This document shows positions 11,501 through 17,939 of a stretch of DNA of 25,080 bases, piece by piece. The stretch lies in NCBI GenBank assembly GCA_020650975.1, contig JAIPMN010059777.1, positions 1 to 25,080 on the forward strand, given 5' to 3'. The translations under genes were made by a program, and so were the position numbers. Below the pieces are notes generated by a model, which had not been told where the DNA came from, made no database searches, and was given only the letters and a program-made list of their open reading frames with translations. Numbering within the stretch: position 1 is the first letter of the stretch; every line of letters begins with the position of its first letter. Origin of the DNA: Apostichopus californicus (taxonomy: Eukaryota > Echinodermata > Holothuroidea > Aspidochirotida > Stichopodidae).

Positions 11501-11505
11501 CGTAG
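2441..11505 (+). CDS. GABPA: GABPA orthologue (GA-binding protein alpha chain, ETS transcription factor), ten coding exons
   Basis: Joined coding exons: 2441-2532, 3702-3849, 4516-4600, 5606-5686, 6676-6804, 7960-8166, 9112-9156, 9868-9990, 10365-10557, 11292-11505. They total 1317 nt, or 438 residues plus stop; human GABPA is 454. All introns are GT-AG and the phases run 2,0,1,1,1,1,1,1,2 without a break. Domains: acidic N-terminus (1-30), OST domain (about 40-110), PNT/SAM (about 179-247), a basic/proline linker, ETS domain (about 305-385) with the recognition-helix motif [14 protein letters not shown], and a C-terminal tail containing [13 protein letters not shown]. In known orthologues the ETS domain binds GGAA sites and, with the C-terminal flank, recruits ankyrin-repeat GABP-beta; the complex drives nuclear genes for mitochondrial function. 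I chose the ATG at 2441 because it is the first in-frame one in its exon; an upstream, possibly non-coding first exon is not located. Confidence 0.95.
2533..3701 (+). other. GABPA intron with G-run and SINE copy
   Basis: Contains a poly-G tract at about 2574-2593, a SINE copy at about 3065-3359, and otherwise unremarkable AT-rich sequence. The 3360-3560 stretch (GGTACGTGGAAGC ... GGGCAATGCAC) has higher GC and may be the eroded 3' part of another repeat. No exon is supported. Confidence 0.5.
3065..3359 (+). mobile_element. tRNA-derived SINE, copy 1
   Basis: A tRNA-like head at 3133-3197 has an A box (TTAGCTCAGTGGTTAAC), a B box (AGTTCGAGTCAC) and pairing ends GGAGTG/CACTCC, as expected for an internal RNA polymerase III promoter. 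A non-tRNA body follows (GACTTCGGTCAGCTTGCGGC ... GCGAGTTCCTGC ... AGGAGGATCT), ending near ACATACA. The anticodon region is shortened, so it is not a working tRNA. A second copy lies at 8469-8747. The 5' 68 bases before the tRNA head are also shared by both copies. Confidence 0.8.
3702..3849 (+). CDS. GABPA: GABPA exon: start of OST domain
   Basis: Acceptor CATTTTTATAG, donor GTG|GTAAGA (phase 0). Encodes [20 protein letters not shown] and then [20 protein letters not shown], followed by [10 protein letters not shown]. The pattern INEP-x-LxxLL-x-RL-xC-x-HEIxLQD is the conserved opening of the OST (ubiquitin-like) domain of GABPA. Confidence 0.92.
3850..4515 (+). other. GABPA intron, no feature beyond poly-T
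   Basis: AT-rich sequence with an interrupted poly-T at 4205-4234. I see no repeat family, RNA gene or exon apart from the acceptor of the next exon. Confidence 0.5.
4516..4600 (+). CDS. GABPA: GABPA exon: middle of OST domain
   Basis: Acceptor ATTTCACAG, donor CATG|GTAAAT (phase 1). The protein [20 protein letters not shown] then SAQVISNHG is the most conserved OST segment and is nearly identical to the vertebrate protein. The exon lies inside a larger out-of-frame open frame that should be ignored. Confidence 0.95.
4601..5605 (+). other. GABPA intron with a small hairpin and AT microsatellite
   Basis: Holds an inverted repeat GGTCTGG (4902-4908) / CCAGACC (4923-4929) inside a GC-richer patch, and an (AT)9 tract at 5571-5588 that abuts the branch/acceptor zone of the next exon. 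The rest is unremarkable. Confidence 0.5.
5606..5686 (+). CDS. GABPA: GABPA exon: end of OST domain
   Basis: Acceptor GAACCTACAG, donor CAAG|GTAAGA (phase 1). Encodes [19 protein letters not shown] followed by IPVSESQ, matching the vertebrate 'PKLNILEIVKPADTVEV' block. An (AT)n tract, 5571-5588, ends 17 bases before the exon. Confidence 0.92.
5770..5935 (-). mobile_element. Penelope-like retroelement fragment with hammerhead-like motif (tentative)
   Basis: On the minus strand, AAGATCCTGCTAGGATCGAA followed by ACGTCAGGCC resembles sequences found at the ends of Penelope-like elements, where hammerhead ribozymes are documented. No reverse-transcriptase or GIY-YIG coding sequence is recognisable in the fragment. 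Family assignment is inference from the motif; the extent is a guess. Confidence 0.45.
5782..5821 (-). ncRNA. hammerhead-ribozyme-like motif, probably decayed
   Basis: Reading the minus strand: stem I strand GCCU (5821-5818), core UUGAAGA (5817-5811; canonical CUGANGA with C3 changed to U), one extra A (5810), stem II GAUCCU-GCU-AGGAUC (5809-5795, six perfect pairs), GAAA (5794-5791), then CGUC (5790-5787) and AGGC (5786-5783), which pairs with GCCU. Most core elements are in the right order, but the C3 change, the bulged A and the near-absent stem III argue against activity of this copy. Confidence 0.4.
6229..6560 (+). mobile_element. non-LTR retrotransposon (LINE) 3' end with microsatellite tail
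   Basis: 6229-6384 reads [39 protein letters not shown] and a stop. This is the typical last segment of CR1/Jockey-like reverse-transcriptase ORFs (GDRAF-x-xAPxLWNxLPxxIR ... FKxxLKTHLF). A 3' UTR-like piece (CTTGGTACAGCGCTTAGGAA) and an irregular (TTR)n tract at about 6465-6553 follow, as expected for a LINE ending in a simple-repeat tail. It is a 5'-truncated, dead copy in the same orientation as GABPA. Confidence 0.75.
6465..6553. repeat. (GTT/ATT)n microsatellite
   Basis: About 90 bases of interrupted TTG/TTA trinucleotides at the 3' end of the LINE fragment. On the minus strand it makes a poly-Asn open frame that is an artefact of the repeat. Confidence 0.9.
6676..6804 (+). CDS. GABPA: GABPA exon: linker and start of PNT region
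   Basis: Encodes an acidic linker, then [20 protein letters not shown] and KKNIPL, equivalent to the conserved 'GYRKEQERLGIP' lead-in to the PNT domain. Donor CTCG|GTGAGT (phase 1). Two in-frame acceptors fit: TCTAG ending at 6675 and ACAG ending at 6684. They differ by nine bases (Gly-Ser-Thr or their absence). I list the one nearest the pyrimidine tract. Confidence 0.88.
6805..7452 (+). other. GABPA intron, unremarkable part
   Basis: No exon or repeat family recognised; contains a poly-G run at about 7266-7275. The minisatellite begins at 7453. Confidence 0.5.
7453..7914. repeat. 77-bp minisatellite, six copies
   Basis: Units start GCAATATTAACACAATCTTG at 7453, 7530, 7607, 7684, 7761 and 7838, exactly 77 bases apart, each ending ...GGACATTG. 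Copies are about 95% or more identical. Copies 4 and 6 share the variant CATCCGACCC, and copies 4 and 5 share CACAGTACGG, suggesting array-internal duplication. A broken seventh start (TTTGCAATATC) follows. The array ends 45 bases before the PNT exon. Confidence 0.95.
7960..8166 (+). CDS. GABPA: GABPA exon: PNT (SAM-like) domain
   Basis: Acceptor GCTCTTGTACCAG, donor AAAG|GTGAGA (phase 1). One exon carries the whole pointed domain: [20 protein letters not shown], the hallmark [16 protein letters not shown], and [11 protein letters not shown]. These match the vertebrate helices (QWSTDQVLHWVVW, NISGRELCSLNQEDF, LWSHLELL). The domain mediates protein contacts. A 77-bp minisatellite ends 45 bases upstream. 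Confidence 0.95.
8167..9111 (+). other. GABPA intron with SINE copy 2 and a short TATACATATTCA repeat
   Basis: Besides the SINE, 8925-8975 holds three copies of a 16-17-base unit ATGTATACATATTCA. The remainder is AT-rich and without recognisable features. Confidence 0.5.
8469..8747 (+). mobile_element. tRNA-derived SINE, copy 2
   Basis: Same unit as copy 1, in the same orientation, in the intron after the PNT exon. The tRNA-like head is at 8537-8602 with GTTAGCTCAGAGGTTAAC and GAGTTCGAGTCAC. It differs from copy 1 by substitutions and a short deletion (the stretch after GTTGACAATT). It ends at ACATACAGTA, after which the two copies diverge completely. Confidence 0.8.
9112..9156 (+). CDS. GABPA: GABPA small linker exon
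   Basis: A 45-bp exon with strong sites (TACCTCTGCAG and GTTG|GTAAGT), phase 1 on both sides, so skipping it would keep the frame. Encodes [14 protein letters not shown] in the PNT-ETS linker. It is recognised by frame continuity and splice sites, since this linker is poorly conserved; a cassette exon is possible. Confidence 0.75.
9157..9867 (+). other. GABPA intron with an isolated exon-like patch
   Basis: 9755-9830 has an acceptor-like GTTACCACAG followed by an open frame [20 protein letters not shown] and a stop, with no good donor. It is most likely chance, but an alternative terminal exon cannot be excluded. The rest of the intron is unremarkable. Confidence 0.3.
9868..9990 (+). CDS. 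GABPA: GABPA linker exon before ETS domain
   Basis: Acceptor TTCCCCTCTTTAG, donor ACCG|GTGAGT, phase 1 on both sides. Encodes a Pro/Arg/Lys-rich stretch ([15 protein letters not shown]) ending [11 protein letters not shown]. The last part matches the conserved 'GEDRSSPGNRTG' just before the vertebrate ETS domain. Confidence 0.92.
9991..10364 (+). other. GABPA intron before the ETS exon
   Basis: Contains a C-rich tract at about 10180-10199 (CCACCCCCCTCCCCCACCC), a possible G-quadruplex on the other strand. Nothing else is recognised. Confidence 0.4.
10365..10557 (+). CDS. GABPA: GABPA exon: first part of ETS domain
   Basis: Acceptor ACTTTTACAG, donor CTAAG|GTGGGT (phase 2). Encodes [18 protein letters not shown], then [20 protein letters not shown] and [10 protein letters not shown]. 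Helix 1 and the recognition helix are intact, including the two arginines of RALR that read GGA. The loop after helix 1 ([11 protein letters not shown]) differs from the vertebrate TDKDARDCISW. Confidence 0.97.
10558..11291 (+). other. GABPA intron splitting the ETS domain
   Basis: Holds a GC-rich patch at 10780-10960 that ends TTAGTACGCCACTG, the reverse complement of a hAT-like terminus (CAGTGGCGTA), so probably an eroded hAT-like fragment. The 29-bp minisatellite follows. The intron falls inside the RALR|YYY codon context, a conserved ETS-family position. Confidence 0.45.
11113..11269. repeat. 29-bp minisatellite, about five copies
   Basis: Unit TCACAAATGTTGTTACTTGT plus CTGGTGACA begins at 11113 (this copy carries extra bases), 11151, 11180, 11209 and 11238. 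The middle copies are identical. The array ends about 22 bases from the acceptor of the last GABPA exon, so part of the pyrimidine tract lies right at its edge. Confidence 0.93.
11292..11505 (+). CDS. GABPA: GABPA last exon: end of ETS domain, GABP-beta contact region, stop
   Basis: Acceptor TCTCTGTTGCTGCAG. Encodes [40 protein letters not shown] and a tail ending IIHVAGFT, then TAG at 11503-11505. The LIGY-x-AxEL-x-xLV helix corresponds to the flank that contacts GABP-beta. The end of the tail is not conserved with vertebrates and is shorter. The stop codon lies inside a 39-bp direct duplication. Confidence 0.95.
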
Positions 11506-11567
11506 GATATGCAGGGTATCGCAAGGAGGGCATTGTTCACGTAAGATCTGTGGGTATCGCAAGGAGG
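11497..11567 (+). repeat. 39-bp direct duplication across the GABPA stop codon
   Basis: TTCACGTAGGATATGCAGGG (from 11497) and TTCACGTAAGATCTGTGGG (from 11536) continue into the shared GTATCGCAAGGAGG. The first copy contains the TAG stop. The second carries an in-frame TAA at the same place, 13 codons later. Confidence 0.85.
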
Positions 11568-12120
11568 TTTGCGAAGGTGATGGCAGGATGGGCCAAGAGA
11601 GAGAAAATACGTAGGAGTAATCTGAGAAAGTACTTAGATCGGAGCTTCCTCTGGTCTCCATGAAAGAAGGGCTCTGTGACCTGGCACAAAGTGCGTCAGA
11701 ATGATCCCTGAAACGGGGCAGTGACAGACGCGGGCCGTCGTGACCTGTGACAGACACCAGGTACTGGCTAGAACGGCATGTGACTTTCAACTGATTTCCA
11801 TGACATGTTTACAGTTACACAGAGTACAGATATGAATTTGGACTAACAGAGAGTAACAGCAGGACCTGTGACAGGCACCGATTGGGATGGAATAACCTGT
11901 AATTTACAAGATGTTCATGACATGTTAATAGTTACACAGAGTATGGATATGAATTTGGACTGAAATAAGATTGTTACTGTTAGCAGGTCATCATAGGTGA
12001 GGAACGTCTCGTGTGAATGATATTAATAACAAGGAAGGACAGCTGGGGAACTTCACCTGAAACTATGTACATAGCTTGGTGCTAACTTTTGAAAGACAAC
12101 AGACAAAGTTTTCAATGTTT
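11506..12120 (+). other. GABPA 3' UTR, proximal part
   Basis: Sequence after the stop contains the two duplications described separately. It has no AATAAA; the closest variant is AATAAG near 11965. The transcript may therefore end here using a variant signal, or run through the repeat array to the AATAAA at 14080. Confidence 0.5.
11738..11975 (+). repeat. about 120-bp diverged tandem duplication in the GABPA 3' region
   Basis: ACCTGTGACAGACACC (about 11739) and ACCTGTGACAGGCACC (about 11862), then GACATGTTTACAGTTACACA (about 11802) and GACATGTTAATAGTTACACA (about 11919) with the following TATGAATTTGGACT, mark two copies with small indels. Confidence 0.75.
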
Positions 12121-12602
12121 TTGATTCCTTGCCGAAGGCCGAAAGGAATCTATGCGATGGTGATGGCGTGTGTGTGTATGTATGTGTGTGTGTGTGTGTG
12201 TGACGCTTTGCTTGTAAACACGGTATCTCAAGAAGTTAAAGTTGGATGAACTTCAAACTTGGTATGTGGGTAGCCCTTAGTAAGTAGATGATCCCTATTG
12301 TTTTTCATGGAGTTCAAAGGTCATCTGAGGTCAACAGAGGTCAAAGTCTGAAAACCTTGTAAGCACAATATCTCAAGAAGTAAAAGTTTTTGGAATTTCA
12401 AACTTAGTATGTGGGTAGCCCTTAGTGAGTAGATGGTCTCTATCTTTTTTCATGGAGGTCAAGGGTCATTTGAGAGGTCACCAGAGGTCATAGGCAGAAA
12501 AAATTGTAAACACGGTATCTCAAGAAGTACAAGATGCTTCAACTTGAAAATTAGACTGTGGATTGACCTAGGATAGCAGATGATCCCAACTCTTTTTCAT
12601 GG

Positions 12603-13711
12603 AGGTCAAAGGTCATTTAGGGTCACCGGAGGTCAAAGGCGGAAAGCCATGTAAACATGATATTTCGAGAAGTAAAAGATGCATGAACTTTAAACTTGGT
12701 GTGTAGATAGCCCTTGGTGAGCAAGTAATATCTATTGTTTTTCATGGAGGTCAAAGGTCATTTGGGGTCACCAGAGGTCAAAAGTTAAAAAACTTGTAAA
12801 CACGATATCTCAAGAAGTAAAAGATGCTTGAACTTTAAACTTAGTGTGTAAAGTTGACTTGAGCTTGAAACATAGTATGTTGGTCACTCTTAGTGATTAG
12901 ATGATCCCTGTTATTTTTCATGGAGGTCAAAGGTCATTTGGGGTCACCAGAGGTCACAGGCTGAAAACAACTCCCATTAACAGGGTCCGACATGTTTTTT
13001 TTTTATAAATATGCTCATTTTAGGAGATACAGGGCAAAGAAAAAAATTTTTGTCAATATTTTAATATATGATAGAGCTCTGTGTGCTCTATAGACGAAAC
13101 TAACTCCCACTTCGATCGGACACCTGGTTCTTAAGTTATGAGGTGCCAACGTAACGCCATCCAAGGTCATTCAAGGTCGCTTATGAGCAAAACTATGCCC
13201 ACTTAAGTTAATTTTTGCAACAACTTCCAGTGACGAAGTCTGACATGGCTGATATATTGGGACATATTGTGAATGAAGTAGGTGCACGTTTTACTAAATA
13301 ATCATTATGTAATCCAAGGTCACCAAAGGTCAATTATGGCTCAAAATGTATTTTTTGGGCGTAATAACTTGTGAAACTCCAACTGATGGGGTCCGACATG
13401 GTTTTTCATGTTTTTCATGTTGGTCAAATGTCACCACAGGTCAAAGTCTGAAAACCGTGTGAACACGATATCTCAAGAAGTAAAAGTTGCTTAAACTTTG
13501 TATGTTGGTAGCCTTTGGTGTGCTGATGATCCCTAGTGTGTTTCATGGAGGTTAATGGTTATTTGAGGTCACCAGAGTCACCAGTCAAAGGCTGTAAACC
13601 TTGTGAACGCAATATCTCAAGAAGAAAAGTTTCTTGAACTTTAAACTTGGTATGTTGGTAGCCTTTGATGAGCAGATAATCCCTATTGTTTTTCATGGAG
13701 GTCAAAGGTCA
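12603..13711 (+). promoter_or_regulatory. four exact DR1 nuclear-receptor-type sites (repeat-borne)
   Basis: AGGTCAAAGGTCA occurs exactly at 12603-12615, 12748-12760, 12924-12936 and 13699-13711. Near-matches are AGTTCAAAGGTCA at 12311 and AGGTCAAGGGTCA at 12456. This is the textbook DR1 element bound by HNF4, RXR and COUP-TF type receptors. Sequence identity is certain; binding is not. Confidence 0.5.
12970..13430. repeat. second repeat family inside the 145-bp array
   Basis: Four diverged copies of a motif AACTCC(A/C)... GGGGTCCGACATGG begin at about 12969, 13099, 13219 and 13374 (spacing 120-155). Between them are CCAAGGTCA-type half-sites, e.g. CATCCAAGGTCATTCAAGGTC and TAATCCAAGGTCACCAAAGG. 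Confidence 0.65.
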
Positions 13712-13750
13712 TTCAAGGTCAATTGTTGGTTATAGTCAGAATAAGTAGAA

Positions 13751-14700
13751 TTATACAGAAGTGAAGTTTGTTTGACCTTCGACCCTCTTTGCATAGATAT
13801 GCATTACTCAATTCTGCAAGACTTGCCATTTCTGCTCAGCATTTCAGATCGTTAGAAAATCTTCTACCTAAAGTTTATTATCATATGGGCAAGGAATCAC
13901 TAAGTCTTTTGACTTTCTGGTTTAGTTTTAATATTGTTTTAGTTGTGTGGTAAATGTGCCTTTCTCTTCATGGCTTGTACCAGTATTTGCTGTGACTGGC
14001 TTACCTAAGGACCTGGTTACCATAGTAATGCTAAAGTTTATGGCTATGCCAGAAAGGAAAAAGCACCTGAACACACATGAATAAACTTTAAACTTCTTAT
14101 GTATTATTCACAACAAAAGATCATTTCCTATGGATATTTGCAGTAGGGTCCACAGGGTTTGTATTTGGAGGGGCCAAATTCTAGAATTGCCCTCGACCAA
14201 TTTAGGCATTTTGGCCAGGGTCCAATGAAGGTTTTTTTTTCTTTCATGAAGGGGGTGGTGACCCTTGGGGTTGTTGATGACAAGTTTTAAGAAGGTGGGG
14301 GGCTCCCCCAGGGAATAGATAGACGTTAACTAGACTGTATTCTGACGCATATTCAGAGCATTAATATATGTGAAACATGACCCATCTTCCCCGACTGAGG
14401 ATGGAGGTGTGAGGGAGTCCTGTCCCCCTCCCCAATGCACACCATACTGGATATTTGCGAGGGATGTTGTGGGCAGATGGATGGCCTGCATGTTGTGATC
14501 ATAAATATTAATATTTGCAAAGGTGTATTGCAGGAAGATCAATCTATCTACCCAAAGTCTCCCCTAGTCTAGGGTTCACCCAGGAGGCACAAGCATTTCA
14601 TTCCTTTGTTTTTCTTGGAGATTTCATCTATCCATTACAACCTGCCGTTCATGTTTTGGATTTGTAATCTTTTGTCCTTCTACTGATTATGACCATAAAA
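13751..14700. other. intergenic or 3' UTR tail of GABPA, no gene seen
   Basis: AT-rich sequence with an AATAAA at 14080 and G- and C-rich patches at 14290-14310 and 14420-14440. The open frame at 13768-13953 is hydrophobic at its end and has no family resemblance I can name. Confidence 0.4.
14080..14085 (+). terminator. candidate GABPA polyadenylation signal
   Basis: First canonical AATAAA on the + strand after the stop codon, followed by a T-rich stretch. If used, the 3' UTR would be about 2.6 kb and would contain the whole DR1 array. Confidence 0.35.
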
Positions 14701-14724
14701 TTCTGACAGGAGAGGATAAATATC

Positions 14725-14730
14725 TTTATT
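14725..14730 (-). terminator. candidate distal CCDC15 polyadenylation signal
   Basis: AATAAA on the minus strand (TTTATT on +). It would end a long CCDC15 3' UTR. Used only if transcription continues past the proximal signal at 17850. Confidence 0.25.
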
Positions 14731-14990
14731 CAATATCAATGAATTCCTACTTCAATAATTGACAGAAAGAATTTCCTTTTCACCCTCTCCTTTGAAAGTG
14801 TACAATTGATAACAATGGTGTTCATACATTAAATGCATGTACAATGTAAATATACTTTTATCACATCTGCATGAGTTTGTGTTCCTTGGATTTTGTTTTT
14901 CTCTGCAAATGTTTTACACAATCCCAGGGCTTGTTCCAAGTCCCACTCCTAATAAAAATGTGACTCTGATCATGTCGGGGCATTGAATGT

Positions 14991-15008
14991 GGGAGGGGTG
15001 GGGAGGGG
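14991..15008 (+). other. G-quadruplex-type tract
   Basis: GGGAGGGGTGGGGAGGGG: four G-runs separated by single bases, a perfect match to the G-quadruplex rule on the + strand. It lies near the meeting point of the two convergent genes. Formation in vivo is unknown. Confidence 0.6.
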
Positions 15009-15464
15009 AGAGAATGGTTGGAAACTTGGCTGTAGGATGCGACTCATCATCCTCTCCTTTCCAAAAACATAATAACGTAAAACAGTAAACAATGTCTCTT
15101 TCAAGCAGTAATAATTATTAAAGGTACTGAAAGTGTACAAATAATGATGATAATGTCCATACATTATATATATAGATATATGTACAATATATAAATAGAC
15201 TGTTTTCACACAGATCTGGAAATTGTTAATAAGGTACACATCCAAAACAGAATAATAATGAAATCGCTGGGTATCACAGACAATGTGTTGCTTTTCTCAG
15301 TTAGCACTAGTCAAGAATATATGGAGCAAAATTACTTTACATCGAAGAAAAACCTGCTCTTACAAATTCCTAGTGAGACTGTTAAAATAGAATATTTGGT
15401 TGCCTTTTAAGAACAGTACAAAATGAGTATATGATAAATTCGACTACTGTGAAGTGTTACATAT

Positions 15465-15530
15465 GAAGTATCATCAGTCATATGAAGTATCATCTCTCAT
15501 GAAGTACCATCATTCATAAGAAGTATCATC
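15465..15530. repeat. short GAAGTATCATC tandem repeat
   Basis: Four diverged units of about 19 bases built on ATGAAGTATCATCNNTCAT. Confidence 0.7.
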
Positions 15531-16125
15531 ACTAAGTAGGATATTTACTTTTCAAGGTATTTTAGTGAAATGATCTGAATAACAAACTGTCTTTGCGGTA
15601 ATACACCTATAAGGACATTCAATGGGTTTCTTTTTGCTAATTAGTCAAAAACTTCCCTTCAACAAGCTAGTACTTTCAGCAAGGCTGGCTCAGGACTCAA
15701 ATACTTTTCACAAAGCAACTGATTTCTAGCTGATTCTTACAGAAGTTGATGACCACAGATGGTATGAGACTAGTTTCACTGCATGATCATTTTGCATAAT
15801 GTTGACAAATTGCCTCCTTTATGGATCTAAATAGGCCAAAGCTGTCCAATTCACCAAGTTTTGATCATCGTGTGCACAGAGCTTCAAAACTTGAAATTCT
15901 ACATTAATCTAGCAAAAAAACAAACTGACAAGATGGTCACAGATGTTTTTATCTCATGGTCAGTGGTGTTGGTCTAACCCTGACCTCTTGTGGTCTCAAG
16001 TCTATTTCACAAGAACATCAGGCATGGATCCAGGGAGTGTGAGAGGGGAGTGATTTACATACCCACCCTCTTCCAATACTACGGAAACAAGTCATTGGCA
16101 CAACCTTGTATACATTATTTTAGAC

Positions 16126-16428
16126 CAGCGGTCCACAACCTTTATTGGCCACGACCCGGCAAACATGTTTGGCATCCCGCCAGTCCATCGATCATCTCTC
16201 TCTTCCCTCCTCCCCACCCCCCTCCTCAGAGTTTCATTGCAATACCACTGGTATATGGCTGCTAATGTGAGTCATTTGATCTTGGCTTGAAAATGCAACA
16301 ATGCAATCCTGAGAACTTATTACCATACCTCGATTTAAGATCAGTTAAAAGAATTTATGCGCAACTTCTGATGCGATCTCGTGACCCATTGTAAATCCTT
16401 TGCTGACCTCATAGGTTGTGGACCATGG
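16126..16428. mobile_element. non-autonomous hAT-type element
   Basis: Terminal inverted repeats CAGCGGTCCACAACC (16126-16140) and the complement of CCATGGTCCACAACC (16414-16428), flanked by an 8-bp target duplication TTTTAGAC (16118-16125) / TTGTAGAC (16429-16436, one mismatch). 303 bp, no transposase frame. Eight-base duplications and CAG termini are typical of the hAT superfamily. Confidence 0.8.
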
Positions 16429-16810
16429 TTGTAGACTTTTTACACGCTAAATACTAAAAAAAGTTTTTCTTAGTTGGGCGGGGGGAGGGAGCAGGAGTCC
16501 GCTTCATGGACCTCGGGCTACACTCCCTCTGTTTTAAAATCCTGGATCTGCACCTTAACATTGCGACTACAATCTAGTTGGACTAGATTATGTTTCAAAC
16601 TTCTAGCAGACTATCCTGAGAGCTCTCCGTCTTCTTGTTGCATGCAATCCGATTCCTCCGGCTAATTGACAGAACTTCAACTCACACATAGGTTGTCGAC
16701 CTTTAACCTCTGACACGTGGTCAATCATCCAAGGTCACTGGAATTTAAGAGTGATGCGAGAGCCTTTGCATATGCTGTTGGAGAATGTGGAAACATTCAC
16801 AGTATTATTC

Positions 16811-16985
16811 AACATGATCCTAAGTACACATGAAGAAACATTCAGTGTTTATAGACATGATCCTATGAAACCAGAAAACATGAAGAGACATTCAGTGTTT
16901 ATCGACATGATCCTAAGAAAAAAATGAAGAAACATTTAACAGTGTTTAGGGACATGATCCTAACAAACCAGAAAACATGAAACAT
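16811..16985. repeat. 43-50-bp tandem repeat around GACATGATCCTAA
   Basis: Four units containing AACATGATCC or GACATGATCC start at 16811, 16854, 16904 and 16951. Between them are ATGAAGARACATTCAGTGTT and AACCAGAAAACATGAA. Confidence 0.8.
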
Positions 16986-17849
16986 TTATGATTACATAAC
17001 CATCATGATGATGTTTCTGGTAATTTTCACCATGCAACCCTTGAAATTCTGTTTATGCATGTGGCCAGATAGTTTCAATAAATATCACAATGGGCTCCCT
17101 GTTTCTCTATTAAAACTGATTTTGCAAAAATACTGAAGGAAATATGGCTTCATTTTACACACCCAACCATCAACTTATAGCATAAATGACAAACATCTTT
17201 GTGACGAAAGATTCCTCCACACAGCTTAGAATAATCTTGTTCCTATTGAGAGATATCCTAGTTTAAAAATCATGTCTGAGGGGGGGCGGGCTGTCATTTT
17301 GTAAATCTGTGATGTCATAGTGCCAGTAAGATCTGAAACATTTAAATAGCTTTCGCTTTGTTTTCTTTGTGTATATTCAAGTAATATATTGTTAACCAGT
17401 GTCAACCCTGAAAAGTAATGCCATTATTACTGTATGTAAAAAGCTGCAAGATTTTTTTGCAGTATCTCCGAAAATAAAAAAATAAAAAAATATTGAAAGC
17501 TCATGTGGCTCTATGATGTCATAATTAGATTTGATGAAGCCTTTTAGCCTTGCATGTGGAGGAATATTCATATCTGTGATATCTCCAAAAATGACATAAG
17601 ATGTTTCTTAGCTGTTTGGAGAAAGTTTTAAATAACAGTTATCTTTACCACATAGAATAATAATGATGGTTTGGGATTGTGTCTCCTTTAATGTTATTTA
17701 CCTTGATGATTTGGTCACCACAGCAACTGATATTCCAAGCTTAGAAATTGTACACCAGGGCTGAAATTCAGTTGCCCTCCCAAATTTCCTATCTGGTCTG
17801 CAACATCTCTGTTTAAATATTCTGATGCCAAGTGTTTTTTGTTTTTGGA

Positions 17850-17855
17850 TTTATT
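17850..17855 (-). terminator. candidate proximal CCDC15 polyadenylation signal
   Basis: AATAAA on the minus strand, 62 bases after the TAA (17919-17917) that is reached if the last visible donor is not used. A coherent short 3' end would result. Confidence 0.4.
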
Positions 17856-17939
17856 TATAACTTTATAAACTTTACAACAGAGTATCAAAACAAATGCATC
17901 AAACGACTGCACAAGTTTAAGGGACAAACTCGAGCTTAC

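Larger units (their letters stand above)
12121..13750. repeat. 145-bp-unit tandem array rich in AGGTCA half-sites
   Basis: The landmark TATCTCAAGAAGT (or close variants) recurs at about 12224, 12369, 12516, 12661, 12806, 13469 and 13613, with 144-147 bases between neighbours. Each unit also has AACTTGGTATGTNGGTAGCC, AGATGATCCCTATTG and CATGGAGGTCAAAGGTCAT. A left-end hairpin (GATTCCTT 12123-12130 / AAGGAATC 12143-12150) and a (TG)n tract at 12166-12202 precede it. The block 12970-13430 is a different repeat inserted in the middle. It has no coding capacity. Confidence 0.88.
14731..17849 (-). other. CCDC15 3' flank or long 3' UTR
   Basis: Mostly unique AT-rich sequence with a G-run tract (14991-15008), short tandem repeats (15465-15530 and 16811-16985) and a hAT element (16126-16428). 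I searched the minus strand for a terminal coding exon and found only weak candidates. Confidence 0.4.

Noticed and set aside
13768..14100. 3' end of another LINE (frame LRPSLHRYALLNSARLAISA and AATAAA nearby)
   Set aside because: The translation lacks the conserved reverse-transcriptase C-terminal pattern seen at 6229, so I cannot support it.
17655..17738. Terminal CCDC15 exon reading A-W-N-I-S-C-C-G-D-Q
   Set aside because: The acceptor has a poor pyrimidine tract and the peptide does not resemble the family's C-terminus; other candidates at about 17275, 16660 and 15690 were no better.
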